From assembly GCF_014649795.1 (NCBI RefSeq), contig NZ_BMTS01000009.1, positions 121,226 through 185,225 on the forward strand: DNA of 64,000 nucleotides. Reading direction: 5' to 3'. A program made the position numbers and the translations under genes. The notes below the pieces were generated by a model, which ran no database searches, had not been told where the DNA came from, and saw only the letters and a list, made by a program, of their open reading frames with translations. Below, one piece after another: positions 42,288-50,370 of the stretch. Source of the DNA: Streptomyces melanogenes (lineage in GTDB: Bacteria > Actinomycetota > Actinomycetes > Streptomycetales > Streptomycetaceae). Position 1 is the stretch's first letter. Each line of letters opens with the position of its first letter.

Positions 42288-43694
42288 ATGGCACTCTCCC
42301 GTTCGGCACGCCGTACCTCACGGCTGCTCGCCCTCGCCACCGCGGCGGCATCGGCCTTCACCATCGCCGCCGCACCCGGCGGCGGCTCGCCCGGCGCCGC
42401 CGGCATCGGCGACCCCTACTTCCCCGACCTCGGCAACGGCGGCTTCGACGCCCTCCACTACGACCTCGGCGTCAGCTACCACCCGGACTCCGGGCGGCTC
42501 GACGGGCGTACCACGATCACCGCCCGCGCCACCCAGACCCTCACCAGCTTCGACCTCGACCTCCAGAAGCTCACCGTCGACGCGATACGGGTGAACGGCA
42601 GACCCGCCGACTTCACCCGCAACGGCGACGAGATCGTGGTGACGCCCCGTCACAAGCTGCACAAGGGTCAGGAGTTCGAGGTCACCGTCGTCTACGGCGG
42701 CGTTCCCGTCGCCCTCAACGGCCCCATCGTCTTCGGCTCCGACTACGGCTGGATGAAGACCAAGGACGGCGTCTTCGTGGCCTGCGAGCCGAACGCCGCC
42801 TCCACCTGGTTCCCCTCCAGCGACCACCCCGCCGACAAGGCCACCTACGACATCCGCATCGACGCCCCCAAGGGCCTGACCGGCGTCTCCAACGGCCGGC
42901 TCATCTCCTCGTACGACCGCGGCGACCGCTCGTACGCCCACTGGCGCGAGAACCGGCCGATGGCGACCTACCTGGCCACGGCGACCATCGGCAAGTTCGA
43001 CGTGCGGACCGGGAAGACCCCGGCCGGGACGCCGATCTACGTGGCGATCGACCCGGTGCTCAAGGGGCAGAACCAGGTCGACGTGTACGGAGTGACGGCC
43101 GAGGCGACCGACTACTGGTCCGAGGTCTTCGGCCCGTACCCGTTCGAGGAGACGGGCGCGATCGTCGACGACATGCCGCAGGCGGGCTTCTCGCTCGAAG
43201 TGCAGTCCAAGCCCGCGTACTCGGCGGTGCGCAACGAGACCACCATCGTCCACGAGCTCGCCCACCAGTGGTTCGGCGACTCGGTCTCGGTGGCGCAGTG
43301 GAAGGACATCTGGCTCAACGAGGGCTTCGCGAGCTACGCCCAGTGGCTGTGGGAGGAGCACAAGGGGCGGGGGACCGCCCACGACCTGGCCCGCGCGTAC
43401 TACAACGGCCGGCCTGCCACGGACGCCTTCTGGCAGACGAAGGTCGCCGACCCGCAGCGCGACACGATGTTCGCCGGGGCGGTCTACCGGCGCGGCGCGC
43501 TGACGCTCCAGGTGCTCCGCGAGCGCATCGGCGACCAGGCGTTCTTCAAGCTGCTGCCCGCGTGGACGAAGCTCCACCGGTACGGCAACGCGAACACGGC
43601 GCAGTTCGTCAAGCTGGCCGAGAAGATCTCGGGACAGCAGCTGGACGACCTGTTCCAGACCTGGATCTACTCGACGGGCAAGCCGGCGTGGTGA
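42288..43694 (+). CDS. Secreted M1-family metallopeptidase (short form)
   Basis: 468 residues from the ATG at 42288. Signal peptide with an Arg-rich start and Ala-rich core (cleavage near residue 25). The M1 N-terminal beta domain precedes a thermolysin-like domain with HELAHQWFGD (H322, E323, H326) and the third ligand E345 in WLNEGFASY. The usual long C-terminal helical domain of PepN-type enzymes is absent, so it is the short secreted form. Probably an aminopeptidase acting outside the cell; a peptide importer directly upstream would take up its products. A hairpin overlaps its ribosome site. Confidence 0.92.
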   Translation: MALSRSARRTSRLLALATAAASAFTIAAAPGGGSPGAAGIGDPYFPDLGNGGFDALHYDLGVSYHPDSGRLDGRTTITARATQTLTSFDLDLQKLTVDAIRVNGRPADFTRNGDEIVVTPRHKLHKGQEFEVTVVYGGVPVALNGPIVFGSDYGWMKTKDGVFVACEPNAASTWFPSSDHPADKATYDIRIDAPKGLTGVSNGRLISSYDRGDRSYAHWRENRPMATYLATATIGKFDVRTGKTPAGTPIYVAIDPVLKGQNQVDVYGVTAEATDYWSEVFGPYPFEETGAIVDDMPQAGFSLEVQSKPAYSAVRNETTIVHELAHQWFGDSVSVAQWKDIWLNEGFASYAQWLWEEHKGRGTAHDLARAYYNGRPATDAFWQTKVADPQRDTMFAGAVYRRGALTLQVLRERIGDQAFFKLLPAWTKLHRYGNANTAQFVKLAEKISGQQLDDLFQTWIYSTGKPAW

Positions 43695-43746
43695 GGCGGC
43701 GAGGCTGAAAGCGCGGGCACCGCACATGTTCGAGTAAAAATGTCGG

Positions 43747-44406
43747 GTGCTCCACGAACTGTTCACCCCCTCCGTCCAGCATGCGCTCGACCTCGTCGGA
43801 ATCTTCGTCTTCGCGATCTCCGGCGCGCTGCTCGCCGTACGCAAGAACTTCGACGTGTTCGGCATCGCGGTCCTGGCCGAGGTCACCGCGCTGGGCGGAG
43901 GGCTGTTCCGCGACCTGATCATCGGCGCGGTACCGCCCGCCGCGTTCAGCGATCTCGGGTACTTCATCACTCCGCTGCTCGCCGCCGTCCTGGTGTTCTT
44001 CCTCCACCCCGAGGTGGAGCGGACCCAGAACGCGGTCAACGTGTTCGACGCGGCGGGCCTCGGCCTGTTCTGCGTCACGGGCACGACGAAGGCGTACGAC
44101 TACGGGCTCGGGCTCACCTCGTCCGCGGCCCTCGGCCTGGCCACGGCGGTCGGCGGCGGCGTCCTGCGCGACATCCTGGCCAACGAGGTCCCGTCCCTGC
44201 TCCGCTGGGACCGCGACCTGTACGCCGTCCCGGCGATCGTGGGCGCCACGATCGTGGCGCTCTGCATCCGCTTCGACACCCTGAACGCGGCGACGAGCGG
44301 CACGGCCATCGTCACGGCATTCCTGCTCCGCCTGGCGGCGATGCGCTACCACTGGCGCGCACCGCGGGCGTGGAACCGGAGGAGCGCGACGGCGGAGGAG
44401 GGGTAG
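43747..44406 (+). CDS. TRIC-type (UPF0126) cation channel membrane protein
   Basis: 219 residues, GTG start. Six to seven hydrophobic helices arranged as two repeats, each with a glycine-triplet helix: ALGGGLFRDLIIG (about 57) and AVGGGVLRDILAN (about 138). This matches prokaryotic homologues of trimeric intracellular cation channels. An inner-membrane ion channel is likely, with potassium suggested by the family; the E. coli name YicG/YadS-like is a family resemblance only. It is monocistronic and followed by a repeat-rich region. Confidence 0.9.
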   Translation: MLHELFTPSVQHALDLVGIFVFAISGALLAVRKNFDVFGIAVLAEVTALGGGLFRDLIIGAVPPAAFSDLGYFITPLLAAVLVFFLHPEVERTQNAVNVFDAAGLGLFCVTGTTKAYDYGLGLTSSAALGLATAVGGGVLRDILANEVPSLLRWDRDLYAVPAIVGATIVALCIRFDTLNAATSGTAIVTAFLLRLAAMRYHWRAPRAWNRRSATAEEG

Positions 44407-44470
44407 GGGGCGAAGCCCCCCACCCCACCCCACCCCTTCCCGAAAGCCCTCGGGCGGGCGGCCGGGTGCT

Positions 44471-44594
44471 TCGTCTGCGGGCCGGTGGTGGGCTGGTCGC
44501 GCAGTTCCCCGCGCCCCTAAAGGGGCGCCCCAGCAGGGGCGCATTTAAGGGGCGCGGGGAACTGCGCGACCAGTTGGGGACGGCTCGTAGACGA
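44471..44594. repeat. Inverted pair of dispersed repeats
   Basis: The left arm (44471-44518, TCGTCTGCGGG to GCGCCCCT) and right arm (44548-44594, AGGGGCGCGGGGAACTGCGC to GTAGACGA) are near-reverse complements of about 47 bases. The short centre contains AAAGGGGCGCCCC. A long RNA or DNA hairpin can form. The same units occur singly at 10701-10747 and 33803-33849. Confidence 0.85.
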
Positions 44595-44607
44595 ACGAAT
44601 ACCTCGC

Positions 44608-44653
44608 GGTCCGGGGGCGTAGCCCCACCCCCGGAGGGTTTAGGGAAGGGGCG
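44608..44653. repeat. Second shared repeat block
   Basis: GGTCCGGGGGCGTAGCCCC followed by CCCGGAGGGTTTAGGGAAGG repeats the two blocks found in the same order at 10838 and 10882-10908 inside the ABC exporter gene. Together 44407-44660 is a composite repeat region without a gene; the last 45 bases (44660-44706) hold the thioesterase promoter region. Confidence 0.8.
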
Positions 44654-44706
44654 AGGTGGAGCAAAAAAAGCTACCGCTCAGTAACGTACCGGTGTACCGT
44701 GGCCGC

Positions 44707-45552
44707 ATGGCACAGGCAACGATCGGGGACAGCGAGTTCGACCGGGACACCGCCGTCACCCCGCGCGCAGACGAAGACGGCGTCTACGACGCCCACCTCT
44801 CGGCAGGATGGACGATCATCCACGCCGTGAACGGCGGATACCTCCTCGCCCTCCTCGGCCGCACACTCGGCCAAGCCCTCCCGCACGCCGACCCCTTCAG
44901 CGTGACGGCCCACTACCTCACCCCCTCCGCCCCCGGCCCCGCCGTCATCCGCACCCAGCGCGCCCGCACCGGCCGCACCCTCTCCACCGGCCAGGCCTCC
45001 CTCTTCCAGTACGACGAGAACGGCGCCGAGATCGAGCGCATCCGCGTCCTCGCCTCGTACGGCGACCTGGATGCGCTCCCGGACGACGTCCGCACCACCG
45101 CCAAGCCGCCCGCGATCCCGCCGATCGAGCACTGCCTCGGCCCGGCCGACGGCCCCGCCCCGATCCCGGGCAGCTCGGCCATCACCGAGCGGCTGATGCT
45201 GAAGCTCGACCCGACCACCCTCGGCTGGGCGGTCGGCGCCCCGTCCGGCAAGGGCGAGATGCGCGGCTGGTTCGGCCTGGCCGACGGCCGCGACCCCGAC
45301 CCGTACTCGCTGCTGCTCGCCGTCGACGCCCTCCCGCCGACCGCGTTCGAGATGGGCCTGACCGGCTGGACGCCCACCGTCGAGCTGACCGCGCACATCC
45401 GCTGCCGCCCGGCGCCCGGCCCGCTGCGGGTCTCCATCACCACCCGCAACCTGGCCGGCGGCTTCCTGGAGGAGGACGCCGAGGTCTGGGACAGCGCCGA
45501 CCGTCTGGTCGCCCAGTCCCGCCAGCTGGCCCGCGCCCTGCGCACGCCGTAA
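44707..45552 (+). CDS. Acyl-CoA thioesterase-like double-hotdog protein
   Basis: 281 residues from the ATG at 44707; upstream codons in the frame belong to the repeat and leader. Two hotdog halves: the first with SAGWTIIHAVNGGYLLALLGR (seen in parts as NGGYLLALLG, about 40-49) and the second with DALPPTAFEMGL and TVELTAHIRCRP. This is the TesB-like/4HBT_3 type. Such proteins hydrolyse acyl-CoA thioesters, but substrate range is not visible. It converges on a TetR regulator gene, 46 bases apart. There is no Shine-Dalgarno of note. Confidence 0.85.
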   Translation: MAQATIGDSEFDRDTAVTPRADEDGVYDAHLSAGWTIIHAVNGGYLLALLGRTLGQALPHADPFSVTAHYLTPSAPGPAVIRTQRARTGRTLSTGQASLFQYDENGAEIERIRVLASYGDLDALPDDVRTTAKPPAIPPIEHCLGPADGPAPIPGSSAITERLMLKLDPTTLGWAVGAPSGKGEMRGWFGLADGRDPDPYSLLLAVDALPPTAFEMGLTGWTPTVELTAHIRCRPAPGPLRVSITTRNLAGGFLEEDAEVWDSADRLVAQSRQLARALRTP

Positions 45553-45598
45553 CCCGTACGCCCGACTCGACGCCGGGCCGCCGCCCTCGGCTCTGCTC

Positions 45599-46249
45599 TC
45601 AGTCCAGCCAGTGGCGGCGGCCCAGCGTGACCAGCCTCAACTGCCGCCGTGCGGTGGCCAGTACGGCCTCCTCGGCCCGCCGCGCCGCCGCCTCCTCGTC
45701 GCCGTCCGCACCCGCGCCCGCCTCCAGGATGGCGGAGGCCGTCATCACCATGTGGTCGACGTAGACCCCGGCCAGCATCCGCAGATCCGCCGCGCTCCAG
45801 CCCCCCGACTCCGGGTCCGCGCCCAGCGCCTCGGCCACCTCGTCGGCGAACCGCCGCAACTGCACGCCGATGGCGGCCCGCACCGGCGCCACCCCGCCGT
45901 GCCGCTCCCGCGCGATGAACCGGACGTGCGCCGGGTGTGCCCGTACATGAGCGGCGATCAGGTCCACCGCGCGGTCGATGCGCTCGTCGCTCCCGCCGGT
46001 CGTCACGATCGCCGCCCGGATCGTCTCGTGCAGACTCCCCAGCGCCTCCTCGACCAGCGCCACCCCGAGGTCGGCGGTGTCCTTGAAGTGCCGGTAGAAC
46101 GCGGCGGGGGCGACCCCCACGGCCCGGGTGACCTCGCGAAGGCCCAGGCTGCTGAGGCTCTGGTGTTCCAACAGCCCGAGGGCCGCGTCCAGGAGGGCCT
46201 GACGCGTCTTCTGCTTCTGGGCCTGCCGGATCCCGAGAGTGTGGCTCAT
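45599..46249 (-). CDS. TetR-family transcriptional regulator
   Basis: 216 residues. The N-terminal helix-turn-helix spans about 15-60 (ALLDAALGLLEHQS, LREVTRAVGVAPAAFYRHF), and the C-terminal ligand domain shows HPAHVRFIARERHGG, a pattern I associate with FabR-like regulators of fatty acid genes. Six bases upstream of its ATG lies a 22-bp near-perfect palindrome, and another half-site lies further into the divergent leader, so it probably represses itself and the divergent small-membrane-protein operon. The neighbouring thioesterase suggests an acyl-CoA-related ligand, but this is inference. Confidence 0.92.
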   Translation of the reverse strand: MSHTLGIRQAQKQKTRQALLDAALGLLEHQSLSSLGLREVTRAVGVAPAAFYRHFKDTADLGVALVEEALGSLHETIRAAIVTTGGSDERIDRAVDLIAAHVRAHPAHVRFIARERHGGVAPVRAAIGVQLRRFADEVAEALGADPESGGWSAADLRMLAGVYVDHMVMTASAILEAGAGADGDEEAAARRAEEAVLATARRQLRLVTLGRRHWLD

Positions 46250-46254
46250 TCCAC

Positions 46255-46276
46255 TCAGTAAACAGCTGTTCGCTGA
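46255..46276. promoter_or_regulatory. Operator palindrome of the TetR regulator
   Basis: TCAGTAAACAGCTGTTCGCTGA is a 22-bp inverted repeat with 18 of 22 positions symmetrical, centred on AACAGCTGTT. It starts six bases upstream of the regulator ATG and overlaps its leader. Confidence 0.75.
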
Positions 46277-46300
46277 TTTTGGGAAGGCTAGACTGGGTAG

Positions 46301-46311
46301 TCAGTGAACAG
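46301..46311. promoter_or_regulatory. Second TetR half-site
   Basis: TCAGTGAACAG repeats the left half of the 22-bp palindrome 46 bases away, in the leader of the divergent pair. A TAGACT hexamer (46289-46294) between the two sites could be the -10 of the divergent promoter, placing both sites to repress it. Confidence 0.5.
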
Positions 46312-46386
46312 TCGTACTCCGGAATTATGGACTCCAACGACGGACTCCCGAACGACTGATCCGACACGAGACAAGAGAGGCACCCC

Positions 46387-46545
46387 ATGCTTTTCCTCGT
46401 CGCAGCCCTCCTCCTGCTGGGGGTCGTGCTGGGCTCAGCGGCGCACCTCCCGCTCCCGGTCACCCTCGCCGCCGCCGGCGCCATCGGGCTCTGGCTGATC
46501 GTCTTCGCCATACGTGAACGCATCTCGTCGCACCGGAGGGCCTGA
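46387..46545 (+). CDS. Small one-to-two-TM membrane protein, function unknown
   Basis: 52 residues. The ATG at 46387 has GAGAGG upstream. Almost the whole chain is hydrophobic: MLFLVAALLLLGVVLGSA and then TLAAAGAIGLWLIVFAI, ending in a basic tail RERISSHRRA. Two short membrane helices with both ends in the cytosol are likely. The gene is too short for most gene finders. It is separated by two bases from the next gene, whose ribosome site GGAGGG lies within its 3' end, so they form one operon divergent from the TetR regulator and probably under its control. Confidence 0.75.
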   Translation: MLFLVAALLLLGVVLGSAAHLPLPVTLAAAGAIGLWLIVFAIRERISSHRRA

Positions 46546-46547
46546 CC

Positions 46548-46817
46548 ATGGAACTCGTCCTGAACCGCCGCCGCGTCCGCGACAAGGACGCCGACGGCAT
46601 GGCCGTCGCCGCCTTCGTCCTCGGCCTGCTCGGCCTGCTGGTCATGAACGTCGTGCTCGGCCCGATGGCCATCGTGCTCGCCGCACTCGCCCTGCGGTAC
46701 CGCACCACCCGGCGCGGCCGCGCCTGGCTCGGACTCGCCCTCGGCATCGCCGATCTCGCGGTCCTCGCGGGCCTGGTCATGGCCGACGGAACCGTCTCCT
46801 GGGGGCTCGGCGCCTGA
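46548..46817 (+). CDS. Small DUF4190-like membrane protein
   Basis: 89 residues with GGAGGG seven bases before the ATG. Two clear helices, at about 17-50 and 60-82, are separated by a basic turn (RYRTTRRGRAW); the pattern is that of DUF4190 proteins. Function unknown. Second gene of the pair controlled from the TetR intergenic region. The cysteine desulfurase gene begins 35 bases downstream and may be co-transcribed. Confidence 0.78.
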   Translation: MELVLNRRRVRDKDADGMAVAAFVLGLLGLLVMNVVLGPMAIVLAALALRYRTTRRGRAWLGLALGIADLAVLAGLVMADGTVSWGLGA

Positions 46818-46852
46818 GGCTGGTCCGGGTGGCTCGTAGAATCGGGCCCACC

Positions 46853-48022
46853 ATGGCTTACCTCGACCACGCCGCGACCACCCCGATGCTCCCGGAGGCG
46901 GTCCAGGCGATGACCGCCCAGCTCACCGCCACCGGCAACGCTTCCTCGCTGCACGCTGCCGGACGCCGGGCCCGCCGAACCGCCGAGGAGGCCCGCGAGG
47001 AGCTCGCCGAGGCCCTCGGCGCGCGACCCAGCGAGGTCGTCTTCACGGCCGGCGGCACCGAGGCAGACAACCTCGCCGTCAAGGGCCTGTACTGGGCCCG
47101 CCGCGACGCCGACCCCCGCCGGGTCCGCGTCCTGACCAGCCCCGTCGAGCACCACGCCGTGCTCGACGCGGTCCACTGGCTCGCCGAGCACGAGGGCGCG
47201 ACGGTCGAGTACCTCCCCGTCGACCGGTACGGGCGGGTGCACCCCGAAGCCCTGCGCGAGGCGATCGCGCGCGACCCCTCCGACGTGGCCCTGGCCACCG
47301 TCATGTGGGCCAACAACGAGATCGGCACGGTACTGCCGGTGGCCGAACTCGCCTCCGTGGCCCGCGAGTTCGACGTCCCGCTGCACGCCGACGCCGTCCA
47401 GGCGGTGGGCCAGCTCGACGTCGACTTCGCCGCGTCGGGCCTGGCCGCGATGACGGTCTCGGGCCACAAGATCGGCGGTCCGTACGGCATCGGCGCGCTC
47501 CTCCTCGGCCGTGAGTACACCCCCGTGCCCGTGCTGCACGGCGGCGGCCAGGAGCGCCATGTGCGCTCCGGCACCCTGGACGTCCCCGCGATCGCCGCGT
47601 TCGCGGTGGCGGGGCGGCTGGCCACCGAGCGCCGCGCCGACTTCGCCCGCGAGGTCGGGGGCCTGCGCGACCAGCTGGTCGACGCGGTCCGCGCGGCGGT
47701 CCCGGACGCGATCCTGGGCGGCGACCCGGCCCCCGGCGGCCGCCTCCCGGCGAACGCGCACTTCTCCTTCCCGGGCTGCGAGGGCGACTCGCTGCTGCTG
47801 CTCCTGGACGCCCAGGGCATCGAGTGCTCCACCGGCTCCGCCTGCACGGCGGGCGTGGCGCAGCCCAGCCATGTGCTGCTCGCCACCGGCACGCCGCCCG
47901 ACCTGGCCCGGGGCACCCTGCGCTTCTCCCTCGGCCACACCTCCACGGAAGCCGACGTCCAGGCGGTGGCGACGGCGATCGGGCCGGCGGTGGAGCGGGC
48001 GCGGACGGCGGGGCTCAGCTGA
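46853..48022 (+). CDS. Cysteine desulfurase (IscS/NifS-like)
   Basis: 389 residues from the ATG at 46853; the frame is open further left but those codons are a shadow. PLP enzyme signature: AYLDHAATTPM at the N-terminus, AGGTEADNLAVKG, VMWANNEIGTVLPV, the Schiff-base Lys206 in VSGHKIGGP, and the persulfide Cys331 in STGSACTAG. It removes sulfur from cysteine as a persulfide. The next gene is mnmA, so the likely main use is sulfur for tRNA 2-thiouridine. No iscU- or suf-type scaffold gene is near. Confidence 0.94.
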   Translation: MAYLDHAATTPMLPEAVQAMTAQLTATGNASSLHAAGRRARRTAEEAREELAEALGARPSEVVFTAGGTEADNLAVKGLYWARRDADPRRVRVLTSPVEHHAVLDAVHWLAEHEGATVEYLPVDRYGRVHPEALREAIARDPSDVALATVMWANNEIGTVLPVAELASVAREFDVPLHADAVQAVGQLDVDFAASGLAAMTVSGHKIGGPYGIGALLLGREYTPVPVLHGGGQERHVRSGTLDVPAIAAFAVAGRLATERRADFAREVGGLRDQLVDAVRAAVPDAILGGDPAPGGRLPANAHFSFPGCEGDSLLLLLDAQGIECSTGSACTAGVAQPSHVLLATGTPPDLARGTLRFSLGHTSTEADVQAVATAIGPAVERARTAGLS

Positions 48023-48025
48023 CGC

Positions 48026-48067
48026 CCCGGGCGCGGGGTGCGGCCTGGCCCGCACCCCGCGCCCGGG
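48026..48067 (+). terminator. Strong hairpin between cysteine desulfurase and mnmA
   Basis: Perfect 18-bp stem CCCGGGCGCGGGGTGCGG (48026-48043) with 48050-48067 and loop CCTGGC, only three bases beyond the stop codon. It may terminate, or stabilise the upstream message and lower mnmA expression, since mnmA begins 49 bases further on. Confidence 0.75.
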
Positions 48068-48115
48068 ATACTCGCGAGCCACCCGCCCCGTACGCCACGT
48101 ACTCTGGTGGGTGCT

Positions 48116-49240
48116 ATGACGAAGACATCCCCGCGCCCCCTCCGTGTCCTCGCCGCCATGTCCGGCGGCGTCGACTCGGCCGTCGCCGCCGCCCGCGCAG
48201 CCGAGGCGGGCCACGACGTCACCGGCGTCCACCTCGCCCTGTCCGCGAACCCGCAGTCCTTCCGCACCGGCGCACGAGGCTGCTGCACCATCGAGGACTC
48301 CCGCGACGCCCGCCGCGCGGCCGATGTCATCGGCATCCCCTTCTACGTCTGGGACCTCGCGGAACGCTTCCGCGAGGACGTCGTCGAGGACTTCGTCGCC
48401 GAGTACGAGGCGGGCCGCACCCCCAACCCGTGCCTGCGCTGCAACGAGAAGATCAAGTTCGCCGCGCTGCTCGACAAGGCCCTCGCCCTCGGCTTCGACG
48501 CCGTCTGCACCGGCCACTACGCCACGGTCGTCCTCAACGAGGACGGCAGCCGCGAGCTGCACCGCGCCAGCGACATGGCCAAGGACCAGTCGTACGTCCT
48601 CGGCGTCCTGGACGAGAAGCAGCTCGCCCACGCGATGTTCCCGCTCGGCGACACTCTCACCACCAAGGACGAGATCCGGGCCGAGGCCGAGCGCCGGGGC
48701 CTGGCCGTCGCCAAGAAGCCGGACAGCCACGACATCTGCTTCATCGCCGACGGCGACACCCAGGGCTTCCTGGCCAAGCGGCTCGGCAAGGCCGAGGGCG
48801 ACATCGTCGACGAGTCCGGCACCAAGGTCGGCTCCCACGAGGGCGCCTACGGCTTCACCATCGGCCAGCGCAAGGGTCTGCGCATCGGCCACCCGGCCGC
48901 CGACGGCAAGCCCCGCTACGTCCTGGACATCTCCCCGGTGAACAACACGGTCACCGTCGGCCCCGTCGAGGCCCTGGACGTCACCGGCCTGACCGCGATC
49001 AAGCCCCGCTGGTGCGGCGACGCCCCGGCCGGCCCCGGCACGTACACCGCGCAGCTGCGCGCCCATGGCGGCGAGACGACGGTGACGGCGGAGCCGGTGG
49101 ACGGCGAGCTCGTGGTGAGCTTCGCCGAGCCGGTGCGCGGCGTCGCGCCCGGCCAGGCGATCGTGCTCTACGACGGCACGCGCGTGGTGGGGTCGGCGAC
49201 GATCGCGACCACCACGCGGCGTACCGAAGCCGCGGTCTAG
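48116..49240 (+). CDS. mnmA: tRNA-specific 2-thiouridylase
   Basis: 374 residues from the ATG at 48116; a longer reading frame starts inside the hairpin and is not supported. The ATP-pyrophosphatase PP-loop is AMSGGVDSAVAA (about 14-25). The two catalytic Cys residues are C106 (NPCLRCNEKIKF) and C208 (HDICFIADGD), matching the E. coli pair. It places sulfur on U34 of Lys, Glu and Gln tRNAs using the persulfide from the neighbouring desulfurase. Full length. Confidence 0.96.
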   Translation: MTKTSPRPLRVLAAMSGGVDSAVAAARAAEAGHDVTGVHLALSANPQSFRTGARGCCTIEDSRDARRAADVIGIPFYVWDLAERFREDVVEDFVAEYEAGRTPNPCLRCNEKIKFAALLDKALALGFDAVCTGHYATVVLNEDGSRELHRASDMAKDQSYVLGVLDEKQLAHAMFPLGDTLTTKDEIRAEAERRGLAVAKKPDSHDICFIADGDTQGFLAKRLGKAEGDIVDESGTKVGSHEGAYGFTIGQRKGLRIGHPAADGKPRYVLDISPVNNTVTVGPVEALDVTGLTAIKPRWCGDAPAGPGTYTAQLRAHGGETTVTAEPVDGELVVSFAEPVRGVAPGQAIVLYDGTRVVGSATIATTTRRTEAAV

Positions 49241-49249
49241 TTCGCCGGT

Positions 49250-49687
49250 CTAGTTCACCGCGAGGGCCTCGCCGGGCTCGATGTCGGACTCCGTGCCTAT
49301 GAAGCACAGGTGGTCCTTTATCAACGTCACGGCCGCCAGCGGCTCGTGGTAGGCCCAGGCTATGTCCGGCGCGTCCGGCAGCGACCAGTACGCCGCAACT
49401 CCCTTGTACGGGCAGGTGGTCCGGGTGTCCGACGGGCTCAGCAGATCCAGTCGGACGTCCTCGGGCGGCAGGTAATAGCGGACGGGCAGACCGTCCTCGT
49501 GCACCAGCAGCGGGCGGGTGCTGTCGGCGAGCACCTGCCCGTCCCGCACCACGCGGACGCGGAGCGCGCCCTCCCCGGCGGCCTCGGCCGAGACCAGGTG
49601 GTCCGGATCGTAGGGCGGCGGCGGGCCCGGCGGGGGTGTCGCGGCGCCGGTGGGCTCGGCGAGGATCGTGCGAATCGTCGTAGTCAT
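49250..49687 (-). CDS. DUF427 domain protein
   Basis: 145 residues. The DUF427 fold is visible by VVRDGQVLADS, YYLPPEDV and the diagnostic CPYKGVAAYWSL (about 92-103), followed by WAYHEPL and FIGTESDIEPGE near the end. The family is soluble and of unknown function. It converges on mnmA with nine bases between stops and has no operon partner. Confidence 0.88.
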   Translation of the reverse strand: MTTTIRTILAEPTGAATPPPGPPPPYDPDHLVSAEAAGEGALRVRVVRDGQVLADSTRPLLVHEDGLPVRYYLPPEDVRLDLLSPSDTRTTCPYKGVAAYWSLPDAPDIAWAYHEPLAAVTLIKDHLCFIGTESDIEPGEALAVN

Positions 49688-49791
49688 GCCCGCTCAACGG
49701 CCCGTCGCCCGCTGCTTGTTCCCCCGATTCGCCGTTCGGGACACTGTTCACCCGTTCGAGTGGCGGAGGTCTTTCGGCGTACGGTTGAGCC

Positions 49792-50316
49792 ATGAACATC
49801 TGCGTCTTCCTCTCCGCCGCCGACCTCGACGACCGCTACACCCGCCCCGCCCGCGAGTTCGCCGAGCTGCTCGGCAAGGGCGGCCACACGCTGGTCTGGG
49901 GCGGCTCGGAGAGCGGGCTGATGAAGGTCGTGGCCGACGGCGTGCAGGAGGCGGGCGGGCGGCTCGTCGGGGTCTCCGTCGACTTCCTGGCCGCCAAGGC
50001 GCGTGCCAACGCGGACGAGATGGTCATCGCCAAGGACCTCGCCGAGCGCAAGGCGCTGCTCCTCGACCGGGCCGACGCCGTGGTCATCATGGTCGGCGGC
50101 ACCGGAACCCTCGACGAGGCCACCGAGATCCTGGAGCTGAAGAAGCACGGCAAGCACACCAAGCCGGTGGTGCTGCTGAACACCGCGGGGTTCTACGACG
50201 GCCTCAAGGAGCAGTTCCGTCGCATGGACGACGAGGGCTTCCTGCCGCTGCCCCTCACTGACCTGGTCTTCTTCGCGGAGGACGCGGTCGCCGCCCTCGC
50301 CTACCTGGAGGCGTGA
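49792..50316 (+). CDS. LOG-family protein (TIGR00730-like)
   Basis: 174 residues. Rossmann-like fold of the lysine-decarboxylase-like/LOG family: LVWGGSESGLMKVVADG (about 38-54) and the active-site loop VGGTGTLDEATEIL (about 101-114), which corresponds to PGGxGTxxE with Val for Pro. LOG proteins hydrolyse cytokinin ribosides or other nucleoside monophosphates to base and ribose phosphate. The Arg/Glu residues of the active site seem present. Single gene; the substrate in Streptomyces is not evident. Confidence 0.88.
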   Translation: MNICVFLSAADLDDRYTRPAREFAELLGKGGHTLVWGGSESGLMKVVADGVQEAGGRLVGVSVDFLAAKARANADEMVIAKDLAERKALLLDRADAVVIMVGGTGTLDEATEILELKKHGKHTKPVVLLNTAGFYDGLKEQFRRMDDEGFLPLPLTDLVFFAEDAVAALAYLEA

Positions 50317-50370
50317 CACTAGCGGCTGCCGCCGCGGGGGCAGGCATCCAGTAGTGCGAGCATGTCGGGT

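Noticed and set aside
47976..48115. Upstream start of mnmA inside the hairpin at 48038
   Set aside because: The extension is Pro-rich stem-loop sequence; the PP-loop motif is at the usual distance from the ATG at 48116.
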